DNA of 32,323 nt from Burkholderia sp. Ac-20379 (GTDB lineage Bacteria > Pseudomonadota > Gammaproteobacteria > Burkholderiales > Burkholderiaceae): assembly GCF_017104645.1 (NCBI RefSeq), contig NZ_JAAGPF010000060.1, positions 1 to 32,323 on the forward strand. The letters are read 5' to 3'. The position numbers and the translations under genes were made by a program. The notes under the pieces were generated by a model. It ran no database searches, was not told the DNA's origin, and saw only the letters and a program-made list of their open reading frames with translations. Every line of letters begins with the position of its first letter. Within the stretch, counting starts at the first letter, position 1. Positions 17,686 to 25,272 of this stretch are shown here, one piece after another.

Positions 17686-18429
17686 CTACCCGATCGCGGG
17701 CAGCGCCTCCACGGCCGATTTCACCAGCGCCGCCAACGCCTGGGGATCGGCCAGCCGCGCCGTCGGCCCGGCCACCGAAATCGCGCCGCGCACCGCGCCG
17801 CCGCTCATCAACGGCACCGCCACGCACGTCAGGCCGTCGATCAACTCCTCGGCATCGAGCGCATACCCCTGCTGGCGGATCCGGGCCAGTTCCTCCCGAA
17901 GCCGCGCCGGTTCGACCAGCGTGTTCGGCGTGAACGGCTTGAGTTCGTGTTCGCAAATCCGCGCGAGCAGCTTCGCCTCGCCGAACGCCAACAGCACCTT
18001 CCCCACCCCCGTGGCGTGCAGCGGCCCGCGCCAGCCGGCCTCCGAAAACATCCGGATCGGATGCGGCGAATCGACCTTCGCCAGATACACCACGCGATCG
18101 CCGTCGAGCACCGCGAAGTGCGCCGTTTCGCCCGTCTGCTTCACGAGTTCGTGCAGCAGCGGCGTGACGCGTTCGGCCAACGCCGCCTCCACGCCTGCCC
18201 CCACCCCCTTGAACAGCGCCGCCAGGCGAAAGCTGAGCCGATAGGTCTTGTCGTCCTGAACGATCCAGTCGCGCTGGGCCAGCGTCTTGAGCAACCGGTA
18301 CACCGTCGCCCGCGGCAGATCGAGCGACTGCGCCATCTGGCTGACGCCGAGCGCCGCCTCCGACCCCGCCATCAATTCGACCAGACGAACCGCGTGCTCG
18401 ACGCTGTTGACCGTTGCAATTTCCGCCAC
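17686..18429 (-). CDS. IclR-family transcriptional regulator
   Basis: A regulator of about 247 residues. The N-terminal winged helix covers TVNSVEHAVRLVELMAGSEA to DLPRATVYRLLKTLAQRDWI, and the effector domain runs from about residue 85 to the end, with ATGVGKVLLAFGE and CVAVPLMSGGAVRGAISVAG typical of IclR. The open frame reaches a TTG at 18453, but the GTG at 18429 has AGGAG 7 bases upstream and fits the family start. It diverges from the nitrilase operon, and the 17-bp direct repeat in the gap is a probable binding site. IclR proteins of this kind often respond to aromatic acids or small carboxylates; which one is unknown here. Confidence 0.92.
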   Translation of the reverse strand: MAEIATVNSVEHAVRLVELMAGSEAALGVSQMAQSLDLPRATVYRLLKTLAQRDWIVQDDKTYRLSFRLAALFKGVGAGVEAALAERVTPLLHELVKQTGETAHFAVLDGDRVVYLAKVDSPHPIRMFSEAGWRGPLHATGVGKVLLAFGEAKLLARICEHELKPFTPNTLVEPARLREELARIRQQGYALDAEELIDGLTCVAVPLMSGGAVRGAISVAGPTARLADPQALAALVKSAVEALPAIG

Positions 18430-18497
18430 CGCCGCTCTCCTCGACTTGAACAAAGACGAACACGCACCGCTTGCCCTGAATCGGGCGAGCGCCTATT

Positions 18498-18535
18498 ATG
18501 TTCGATATTGATACTAACATGTTCACTATAGATAC
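18498..18535 (+). promoter_or_regulatory. Tandem operator-like 17-bp direct repeat, probable IclR site
   Basis: ATGTTCGATATTGATAC (18498-18514) and ATGTTCACTATAGATAC (18519-18535) agree at 14 of 17 positions and start 21 bases apart, two helical turns, so bound proteins would sit on the same face. They lie between the divergent IclR and nitrilase genes, ending about 19 bases before the nitrilase GTG. The GTTC...TAT...AC layout resembles operators I recall for PcaR/PobR-type IclR proteins. The region is much more AT-rich than its surroundings. Confidence 0.6.
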
Positions 18536-18554
18536 ACAACACAAGGAGATCGCA

Positions 18555-19544
18555 GTGAGTGAATCGAACCTCGAATCGCCGTGGATGGCAGCCGTCGTGC
18601 AGGGCACGCCGGTGCCGTTCGACCAGCGCCGCACCCTGGAGAAGGTCGACGATCTGATCGCGTCCGCCGTGTCGCAACGCGCCAGGCTCGTCGTATTTCC
18701 CGAGGCGTTCGTCGGCGGCTACCCGAAGGGGCATGCGTTCGGCTCGTACGTCGGCGGGCGCAGCGACGAAGGGCGCGACGCCTATCGTGCGTACTGGGAA
18801 GCGGCGATCGACGTGCCGGGGCCGTGCGTCGACGCGCTGGCCGCCATGGCCGGGCGGCACGGTGTGCACCTGGTGATCGGCGTGATCGAGCGCGACGCCG
18901 GCACGCTCTACTGCTGCGTGCTGTTCTTCGGGCCTGGCGGCCATTACCTCGGCAAGCATCGCAAGCTGATGCCGACCGGCTCCGAGCGCCTGATCTGGGG
19001 CTACGGCGACGGCTCGACCATGCCGGTGCTCGACACCGATCTCGGCAAACTGGGCGCCGTGATTTGTTGGGAGAACTACATGCCCATGATGCGCACGGCC
19101 ATGTATTCGAAGGGCATCCAGCTTTACTGCGCACCGACGGCCGATTCCCGGCCGTCGTGGGTCGCGTCGATGCAGCACATCGCGATCGAAGGCCGATGCT
19201 ACGTACTCGCAAGCAATCAGTTCCTGCGGCGCAGCGATTATCCCGCCGCGTACGACAGCTTGTTCGGCGACGACCCGGACGCCGTGGTGCAGGCAGGCGG
19301 CAGTTGTATCGTCGATCCGTTCGGGCGCCTGCTTGCCGGCCCCGCGTTCGGCGAGGAAACCATCCTGACCGCGGAGATCGATCTGCGCAACGTCGCGCGC
19401 GGCAAGTTCGACTTCGACGTGACGGGTCACTACGCCCGCCCCGACGTGTTTCGCCTGACCGTCGACGAACGCCGCCAGGCGCCCGTCACCCTCATCCCCG
19501 CCGCGCCGCAGGCGGGCGCGCATCACGAGGAGCCACGCGCATGA
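18555..19544 (+). CDS. Nitrilase (carbon-nitrogen hydrolase, nitrilase branch)
   Basis: A 329-residue enzyme with the nitrilase triad E50 (FPEAFVGGYPKG), K137 (KHRKLMPTGSERLIWG) and C171 (GAVICWENYMP). The sequence around each residue, and the length, match true nitrilases that turn R-CN into the carboxylate and ammonia, rather than amidases. The frame is open to an ATG at 18498, but that start would overlap the operator repeat; the GTG at 18555 follows AAGGAGAT at good spacing. The next gene overlaps by 4 bases, so translation is coupled. The natural substrate is not clear; aliphatic, aryl-acetonitrile or cyano-amino acid nitriles are possible. The divergent IclR gene is the likely regulator. 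Confidence 0.92.
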   Translation: MSESNLESPWMAAVVQGTPVPFDQRRTLEKVDDLIASAVSQRARLVVFPEAFVGGYPKGHAFGSYVGGRSDEGRDAYRAYWEAAIDVPGPCVDALAAMAGRHGVHLVIGVIERDAGTLYCCVLFFGPGGHYLGKHRKLMPTGSERLIWGYGDGSTMPVLDTDLGKLGAVICWENYMPMMRTAMYSKGIQLYCAPTADSRPSWVASMQHIAIEGRCYVLASNQFLRRSDYPAAYDSLFGDDPDAVVQAGGSCIVDPFGRLLAGPAFGEETILTAEIDLRNVARGKFDFDVTGHYARPDVFRLTVDERRQAPVTLIPAAPQAGAHHEEPRA

Positions 19545-20479
19545 TCACCCAGGACGATATTCGCGCCGCCGCGCAGCGGGTCGCGCCGTACATCCGCACC
19601 ACGCCCGTCGTGCAACTGGAGGCCGGCTGGTTCGACGTTCCCGGCGACACGTTCCTGAAGCTCGAATCGCTGCAGGTCACGGGCTCGTTCAAGCCGCGCG
19701 GCGCGTTCAACCGCCTGCTCGGCCAGCCGCTGCCGCCGGCCGGCGTGATCGCCGCGTCCGGCGGCAACCACGGCATCGCCGTCGCCTACGCCGCGCACAA
19801 GCTCCGCGCGCGCGCCGAGATCTACGTGCCGAGCCTCGCGACGCCGCTCAAGCGCAAGATGCTGACCGACCTCGGCGCGAACGTCGTGGTGGCCGGCAAT
19901 ACCTATGTCGAGGCGCTGGCCGCCAGCGAGGCGCGCGCCGCCGAATCGGGCGCGCTGAAGGTGCATGCGTTCGACGACGCCGCCACCGTCGCGGGGCAAG
20001 GCACGCTGGCGCTCGAACTCGATGCGCAATTGCCGGACGTCGACACTGTGCTCGTTTCGGTCGGCGGCGGGGGCTTCATCGGCGGCATCGCGGCGTGGTT
20101 CGCGGGGCGGGCCAGGATCGTCGCGGTGGAGCCGGTGCGGTGCCCCACCTTGCATCGCGCATTGCAGGCGCGCGCGCCGGTGGACGTCGAAACCGGCGGC
20201 ATCGCAGCCGATTCGCTCGGGTGCAGGCGCATCGGCAACGTGCCGTTTTCGGTGCTCCTGCCGTCGGTGAGCGAATCGGTGCTGGTATCGGATGCGCAGA
20301 TTCGCGAGGCGCAGCGGACGCTGTGGAACCGGCTCAGGGTGGCGGCGGAGCCGGGCGGCGCGACCGCGTTCGCGGCGCTGACGGCGGGGGCGTATGTTCG
20401 CGCGCCGGGAGAACGGGTGGCGGTGGTGATCTGCGGCGGGAACGCGGATCCGGCTTCGTTCGGGCAGGACGCGGGGTGA
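19541..20479 (+). CDS. Threonine/serine dehydratase-type PLP enzyme (fold type II)
   Basis: A 312-residue fold-type II PLP enzyme. K51 in VTGSFKPRGAF is the Schiff-base lysine, SGGNHG (73-78) holds the substrate carboxylate and cofactor ring, and SVGGGGFIGG (173-182) binds the PLP phosphate. This is the pattern of serine/threonine dehydratases and serine racemase. There is no C-terminal ACT regulatory domain, so it is a short catabolic-type form. Its start codon overlaps the nitrilase stop (ATGA), which makes joint function likely: it could act on an amino acid released from, or acting as, the nitrile substrate, but the reaction is not shown by sequence. It ends 103 bases before the convergent racemase gene. 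Confidence 0.88.
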   Translation: MITQDDIRAAAQRVAPYIRTTPVVQLEAGWFDVPGDTFLKLESLQVTGSFKPRGAFNRLLGQPLPPAGVIAASGGNHGIAVAYAAHKLRARAEIYVPSLATPLKRKMLTDLGANVVVAGNTYVEALAASEARAAESGALKVHAFDDAATVAGQGTLALELDAQLPDVDTVLVSVGGGGFIGGIAAWFAGRARIVAVEPVRCPTLHRALQARAPVDVETGGIAADSLGCRRIGNVPFSVLLPSVSESVLVSDAQIREAQRTLWNRLRVAAEPGGATAFAALTAGAYVRAPGERVAVVICGGNADPASFGQDAG

Positions 20480-20582
20480 TCGGGCGGCGGATGCCGGTCA
20501 AGCCGCATCCGCATGCTTGCTCGATCGACCTTCCGGCCCGCGCGCCTTCCGGCCGGCGCGAGCGAGCGCCTGGCCGACGCCG

Positions 20583-22073
20583 TCACCGCCGATCCGCTTC
20601 GTCATCCTGCGTAACCGGCGCGCGCCCCGCCGCCGCGACGCAGGCCCGGGCCAGCACGTCGGTGGGATCGACCAGCGTCACGCCCGATGCGGGCCGCTCG
20701 CCCGCCGGCAACAGCAGCGGCAATTCCGTGCACCCGAGCAGCACCACCCGCGCGCCCATCCGCACCAGGCCGTCGAGCGCCGCCTCGATGTCGTCACGGC
20801 ACACGCCCTCGGTGAACCCCGCCTTCACGCCCCGTTCGCCGTAAATCGCCGCCATCACGCGCGCCTGCAATGCCGGCGGCGGCACGATCTGCGACAGCCC
20901 CTGCGCGGCCAGCGCATCGCCATACACGCCGCTCGCCAGCGTGCCCGAGGTGGCCAGCACGCCCACCTCGCGCAGCGATGGAAACCGCTCGCGCAGATAC
21001 TGCGCCGTCACGCTCAGCATGTTGACGATCGGAATCGCGAGGCGCGGCTGGATCCGCTCGACGAACGCATGCGCGGTGTTGCACGGAATCGCCACGAGGT
21101 TCGCACCACCCTGTTCGAGCCGCTTGCAGGTGGCGTACAGCGCAACGGTCGGGTCCGGCCCGTCGCCGATCAGGTGCGCGGTGCGATCGGGGATCTGCGG
21201 ATTCTGCTCGACGATCACCTTCAGATGATCCTGGTCGCGCGCGGCCGGCGTATTGCCCACCAGCTTGGCCAGGAAATCGACGGTGGCTGCCGGCCCGACG
21301 CCGCCCACCACGCCGATCCGAAACGGTTCGGGACGCGGCGGCGCGAGCCCGCCGGTATCGAGCACGTGGCGCGCGTACACGGCGTTCGCGTCCACCAGCG
21401 GCACGGGCAGCGGCCCGAGCGCGTCGGCCACGAGCGCGATCTCGGTCAGCCCCGGCACGATCGCGTCCACGCCCTGCGCGACGAGCGACGCGCACGCGCG
21501 CCGCAACACCGCCACCGGCCGCCCCGCCACCGCGCCCGAGCGAATGCCGCCCGCGCCGTACACGGCCTCGGCGACGGCATCGCCCGGGGCGTCGTCGTCC
21601 GCTTCGGGGTAGCACAGCGTGACGCCGTCCGCCGCGAAATACCGCTCGAACAAACGCTGCGTGCGCGTGGCCGCCGAGGCCAGCACGCCGATCCGCCGCG
21701 CCTGCGGCCAGTTGCGCCGCACGTGTTCGCGCAACGCCTCGACGATGTCGACGATCGCGAGCGAGGTATTGGCGCGCAGCTCGTCGATGAACGTGTGGCT
21801 CAGAAAGCACGGCAGCACCACGGTGGTCACGCCGCGCCGCTCGAAGTCGCGAATCATGTCGAACACGTAGAGCTTGCGCTCGGTGGTGGCCTCGCGATCC
21901 GATTCGACGCCGCGAAACGGGTGCTGCTCGAAGATCGCGTCGATCGGCGTCGCGCCGGCCGCGCGCATCAGCTTGTAGAACACGTCGGCGCCGGCCAGCG
22001 GGCCGAGCCCGCCCACCACGCCGTAGCGCCGTGCCGCGTCGGCGGCAACGGCCCGACCGGCCGGCGCGTTCAT
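20583..22073 (-). CDS. Tandem aspartate/glutamate racemase-family protein
   Basis: A 496-residue protein made of two racemase domains, where typical members have about 230-250 residues and one domain. Domain 1 (about 17-240) begins YGVVGGLGPLAGAD; it has C89 in VVLPCFLSHTF, but the second catalytic position reads PGLTEIALVAD with L209 where cysteine is expected. Domain 2 (about 251-480) begins RIGVVGGVGPAATVD and has both cysteines, C331 in IPCNTAH and C448 in LGCTELPL. So domain 2 looks able to racemise by the two-base mechanism, while domain 1 has one cysteine and may isomerise differently, bind ligand, or be structural. The start codon overlaps the DctA-type symporter stop by 4 bases, linking it to acidic amino acid or dicarboxylate uptake. 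Confidence 0.88.
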   Translation of the reverse strand: MNAPAGRAVAADAARRYGVVGGLGPLAGADVFYKLMRAAGATPIDAIFEQHPFRGVESDREATTERKLYVFDMIRDFERRGVTTVVLPCFLSHTFIDELRANTSLAIVDIVEALREHVRRNWPQARRIGVLASAATRTQRLFERYFAADGVTLCYPEADDDAPGDAVAEAVYGAGGIRSGAVAGRPVAVLRRACASLVAQGVDAIVPGLTEIALVADALGPLPVPLVDANAVYARHVLDTGGLAPPRPEPFRIGVVGGVGPAATVDFLAKLVGNTPAARDQDHLKVIVEQNPQIPDRTAHLIGDGPDPTVALYATCKRLEQGGANLVAIPCNTAHAFVERIQPRLAIPIVNMLSVTAQYLRERFPSLREVGVLATSGTLASGVYGDALAAQGLSQIVPPPALQARVMAAIYGERGVKAGFTEGVCRDDIEAALDGLVRMGARVVLLGCTELPLLLPAGERPASGVTLVDPTDVLARACVAAAGRAPVTQDDEADRR

Positions 22074-23371
22074 TGCGCCTCGCCCGGCAGCGCCTCGAAG
22101 CGCACGGCCTCGCCGGCCGCCGGCGCGTCGTGCGCCATGCCGGCCTCGCGCCGCGCTTCCCACTTCGCGATCACGGCGGTCGCCACGCTGTTGCCGATCA
22201 CGTTGGTCATGGTGCGGCCCATGTCGAGAATCTGGTCGATGGCGAGCACCAGCGCCACGCCGGCCGCGGGCAGATGGAACAGCGGCGCCACGGCGGCCAC
22301 CACCACCACCGAGCCGCGCGGCACGCTGGCCATGCCCTTGCTGCTCAGCATCAGCACCAGCAGCATCGTCAATTGCTGCGACAGCGGCATCTCCACGCCG
22401 AACGCCTGCGCGATGAAGATCGCGGCGAACGCCTGGTACATCATCGAGCCGTCGAGGTTGAACGCATAGCCGAGCGGCAGCGTGAAGCCCACCACCTTCT
22501 TCGGCACGCCGAAACGTTCGAGCTGCTCGGTCAGGCGCGGATACGCGGCTTCGCTGCTGGCGGTCGAGAACGCCAGCATGGCCGGCTCGCGCACCGCCTT
22601 CAGCAGACGGCCGACATCGCGGCCGAGGAACAGCCAGCCCACCGCCAGCAGCAGCACCCACAACACCGCCAACGCCGCGTAGAACGACCCGATCAGCTTG
22701 CCGTACGTGACGATCACGTCCAGCCCGCGCAGCGTCACGGCCGAAGCGATCGCGCCGAACACGCCGAACGGCGCGGCGCGCATCACGTAGCCGGTCAAAC
22801 GCAGCATCACCGGCACCAGGCCGTCGATCGCGCTCACCACCACGGCCACGCGCGGGTCGTGCTTGAGCGCGCCGAGCCCAAGCCCGAAGAACAGCGAGAA
22901 CACCAGGATCTGCAGGATGTCGTTGCGCGCCATTGCATCGAGCAGGCTGGTCGGGAACGCATGCGTGACCACGTCCTTGACGTTGAGGCCGGCGGTGTTC
23001 AGCCCGGCGACGGTGTCCTCGGCGCCGGGGCTCAGGTGCAGCCCCGCGCCCGGTTGCAGCAGGTTGGCGAACGTCAGCCCGATCAGCAGCGAGATCAGCG
23101 ACGCGCACAGGAACCACAGCACGGTGCGCAGGCCGATGCGGCCCACGTCCTGGCCGCCTTCCATGCCGGCCAGCCCGGACACGAGCGTGGCGAACACCAG
23201 CGGCGCGATGATCATCTTGATCAGCCGCAGGAAGATGTCGGTGACGATCGAGAAGTAGCCGGCGATGGCCTTGGCCTGCGCGGCGTCGGCCGCGTTGGCA
23301 TGGCACAGATAGCCGGCCGCGATGCCGAGCACGATGCCGGCGGCGATCCAGAAAGTGAGGCGTGATTTCAT
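22070..23371 (-). CDS. Dicarboxylate/amino acid:cation symporter (DctA/GltP type)
   Basis: A 433-residue inner-membrane symporter of the DAACS family, which takes up aspartate, glutamate or C4-dicarboxylates with H+ or Na+. It has the serine-rich hairpin segment AFSTASSEAAYPRL, FNLDGSMMYQAF in the helix-7 region, SKGMASVPRG in the second hairpin, and DQILDMGRTMTNVIGNSVAT in helix 8, the substrate- and cation-binding region. The aspartate and arginine of DMGRTMTNV fit acidic substrates. The following gene, a double racemase, starts inside the stop codon, so aspartate or glutamate, possibly the D-forms, is a reasonable substrate. A LysR gene lies upstream on the same strand. The 218-base gap 23372-23589 shows no gene; it should hold the promoter. 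Confidence 0.92.
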   Translation of the reverse strand: MKSRLTFWIAAGIVLGIAAGYLCHANAADAAQAKAIAGYFSIVTDIFLRLIKMIIAPLVFATLVSGLAGMEGGQDVGRIGLRTVLWFLCASLISLLIGLTFANLLQPGAGLHLSPGAEDTVAGLNTAGLNVKDVVTHAFPTSLLDAMARNDILQILVFSLFFGLGLGALKHDPRVAVVVSAIDGLVPVMLRLTGYVMRAAPFGVFGAIASAVTLRGLDVIVTYGKLIGSFYAALAVLWVLLLAVGWLFLGRDVGRLLKAVREPAMLAFSTASSEAAYPRLTEQLERFGVPKKVVGFTLPLGYAFNLDGSMMYQAFAAIFIAQAFGVEMPLSQQLTMLLVLMLSSKGMASVPRGSVVVVAAVAPLFHLPAAGVALVLAIDQILDMGRTMTNVIGNSVATAVIAKWEARREAGMAHDAPAAGEAVRFEALPGEAQ

Positions 23372-23589
23372 GTCCGTCCCTGATGCGCCGCGCGGCGGAA
23401 CGGCCGCGCGGCGCGAAGCGATTGAGCCGACCGGTATCGCGACGCGCGGGCAGCGGATCGGAACCGAGGGCGCGGCCGGGCAATCCGGCCGTCAGAACGG
23501 ATGGTAGGGACGGTCAAAAAAACTGCGATGCGGGTCCGTCATGCGCGTATGCGGATTCCGCATAGGGCCGCGGGCGCGGCCCGACAGCC

Positions 23590-24492
23590 TCAGACGGAGG
23601 CGCGCAGGTGCTGCCAGAGCGTGTCGAGGAACGCGCCGCGGTTGCTGACGTCGCGGTACACGCGCAATTCCACGTCCATGTGCCAGGCCGACGGCCCGGC
23701 CGGCACCAGTTCGCCGGCGGCCAGCTCGCGCGCGACGGCGCTTTTCGGCAGCCAGGCCAGCCCCTCGCCCTCGATCACGAGCTTCTTGAGCACTTCGGCC
23801 ATGTCCGATTCGTAATGCAGCCGCAGCAGCGGCGTGGCGGGCGCGCGCGACAGCAACAGCGCCTGGCAACGCCCGAAGTAACTCGTTTCGGTGTACGCAA
23901 TGAGCGGCAGCGCGGCCTTGGTGGTGCCGGGCAGCCGGAACATCGGCGCGGCGCGCGGCGTGGGCCGGCTGACCGGCAGCAGCGTGTCGAGGCCAACGGT
24001 CAAATGCGCGTAGCGCGCCGGATCGAGGTGCAGCGGCAGTTCCGGGTGGTGATACGCGAACATCAGCTCGCAGTTGCCGTTGACGAGCGACAGGATCGAA
24101 TCGTGGACGTTGGCCGGCACCACGCGCGCCCGCACCTCGCCGAAGCGGGCCGACAGCGCCTTGAGCCAGGCCGGCAGGAAGTTCAGCGCGATCGTGTGGC
24201 CGGCCGCGATCTGCAGGCCGTGCCCGGCGATGCGCTGCTCGGTGCGGATGATCGCGCGCGTGTCGTGGAGCTTGTGCAGGATGTCGTCGGCCGCTTCGCG
24301 GAACAGCCGCCCGGCGGGCGTCAGCACGGGCGGAAAGCTGCTGCGGTCGATCAGCTCGGCGCCGATCCACTGCTCGAGCGACTGGATGCGCCGGCTGAAA
24401 CCCGATTGCGTGACGTTCCGGAATTCCGCCGCGCGCGAGAAACTCTGATATTGCGCGAGGGCGATGAAATCCTCGATCCACTTGATTTCCAT
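23590..24492 (-). CDS. LysR-family transcriptional regulator (YjiE/HypT-like subgroup)
   Basis: A 300-residue LysR protein. The N-terminus KWIEDFIALAQYQSFSRAAE and VTQSGFSRRIQSLEQWIGAE match the subgroup that contains E. coli YjiE (HypT), where KWL-x-DF and QPAFSRRIRALE occupy these places, as I recall. The effector domain contains GLQIAAGHTIALNFLPAWL and EGEGLAWLPKSAVARELAAG, again like that group. Despite this, hypochlorite sensing should not be assumed; the methionines important in HypT were not checked. It lies upstream of, and on the same strand as, the symporter/racemase pair, and diverges from the lipoprotein gene at 24663. The symporter operon is the more likely target. Confidence 0.9.
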   Translation of the reverse strand: MEIKWIEDFIALAQYQSFSRAAEFRNVTQSGFSRRIQSLEQWIGAELIDRSSFPPVLTPAGRLFREAADDILHKLHDTRAIIRTEQRIAGHGLQIAAGHTIALNFLPAWLKALSARFGEVRARVVPANVHDSILSLVNGNCELMFAYHHPELPLHLDPARYAHLTVGLDTLLPVSRPTPRAAPMFRLPGTTKAALPLIAYTETSYFGRCQALLLSRAPATPLLRLHYESDMAEVLKKLVIEGEGLAWLPKSAVARELAAGELVPAGPSAWHMDVELRVYRDVSNRGAFLDTLWQHLRASV

Positions 24493-24662
24493 GCGGAGGC
24501 CGGCGGCGAGAAAAGTGAGCGGGCTGAATCTGCGCGCATTCTAACGCCGCGGCCATCGCAAGCGGAATCGAAGACTGTTGCCGCGCGCCACGCCGGTGCT
24601 TGCAGGGCCGTGGCGTTGATGCTGGAATAGCCGTCGACAAGGACAACGAATCGAGAGAGACC

Positions 24663-25250
24663 ATGCACGCCATGCCGACGGGCCGTCGCCATCGCCGTTT
24701 TTCCGCGTGCTTCGCCGTGCGTTTAGCCGCGTTGCCGCTGGCCGCCGCGCTGCTGCTGAGCGGCTGCGCCGACGATCCGGCCGGCACGCATCCGCACTAC
24801 ACCGCCGCACAGATCGCCGATTTCTGCCTCGCGCGGCTGAAGCAGCACGACGGCCCGGCGTCGCTCGACGCGCTGCAGCCGAGGCAATGGGGCGACTACG
24901 TCAGTTGCCGAGTCGCGATGACCGTACTCACGCGCTACGCGCCGCCTGCCGACGCGAGCAACCCGGAGGCGATCGTCTCGGTCAGCTTCCTGCGATCGGG
25001 CACGGTCGAATCGGCCGACGTGACCGAGACGACCGGCGAAACCGCCTGGCACACCGAGGTGGTGCAGGCGCTGCACGACATCGAGCCGCTGCCGCCATTG
25101 CCGGCATCCGCGAGGATTCACCGGATCCGGCTGTCGGTTCGCTACCCGCGCCAGACCCGCTCCCCGACCGTGCCCGCGCTGCAGGACGAAAGCCACTGGA
25201 GCCTGCACGAGTGCGTGACGGTCGGGGGCGTCGCGAAGTCGTGCAACTAG
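24663..25250 (+). CDS. Putative lipoprotein with a TonB/TolA C-terminal-like segment
   Basis: A 195-residue protein. After a basic N-terminus (TGRRHRRFSACF) comes a hydrophobic stretch ending in the lipobox LLLSGC, so it is probably lipid-modified at that cysteine and exported. The middle part, IVSVSFLRSGTVESADVTET followed by a TGETAWHTEVVQAL stretch and PLPPLPASA, follows the beta-strand/helix pattern of TonB and TolA C-terminal domains, where a strand ends with DGxV, then a variable strand, a helix and a PLPPLP-like turn. That match is by eye only. Four cysteines beyond the lipobox may form disulfides. ATG 24663 is chosen as the start because the signal follows; an earlier in-frame start at 24600 is less likely. 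It ends 22 bases before the convergent TctA gene. Confidence 0.7.
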   Translation: MHAMPTGRRHRRFSACFAVRLAALPLAAALLLSGCADDPAGTHPHYTAAQIADFCLARLKQHDGPASLDALQPRQWGDYVSCRVAMTVLTRYAPPADASNPEAIVSVSFLRSGTVESADVTETTGETAWHTEVVQALHDIEPLPPLPASARIHRIRLSVRYPRQTRSPTVPALQDESHWSLHECVTVGGVAKSCN

Positions 25251-25272
25251 ACGCCACGCCGCCCCACGCCGC

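Noticed and set aside
18498..18554. 19-residue upstream extension of the nitrilase starting at ATG 18498
   Set aside because: It overlaps the operator repeat and promoter-like region; GTG 18555 has a proper ribosome site and gives the family length.
20583..23483. Single 966-residue protein covering racemase and symporter region
   Set aside because: Only the racemase part (from 22073) is in its natural frame; the upstream half is a shadow of the symporter gene, which has its own clear frame and overlaps by 4 bases.
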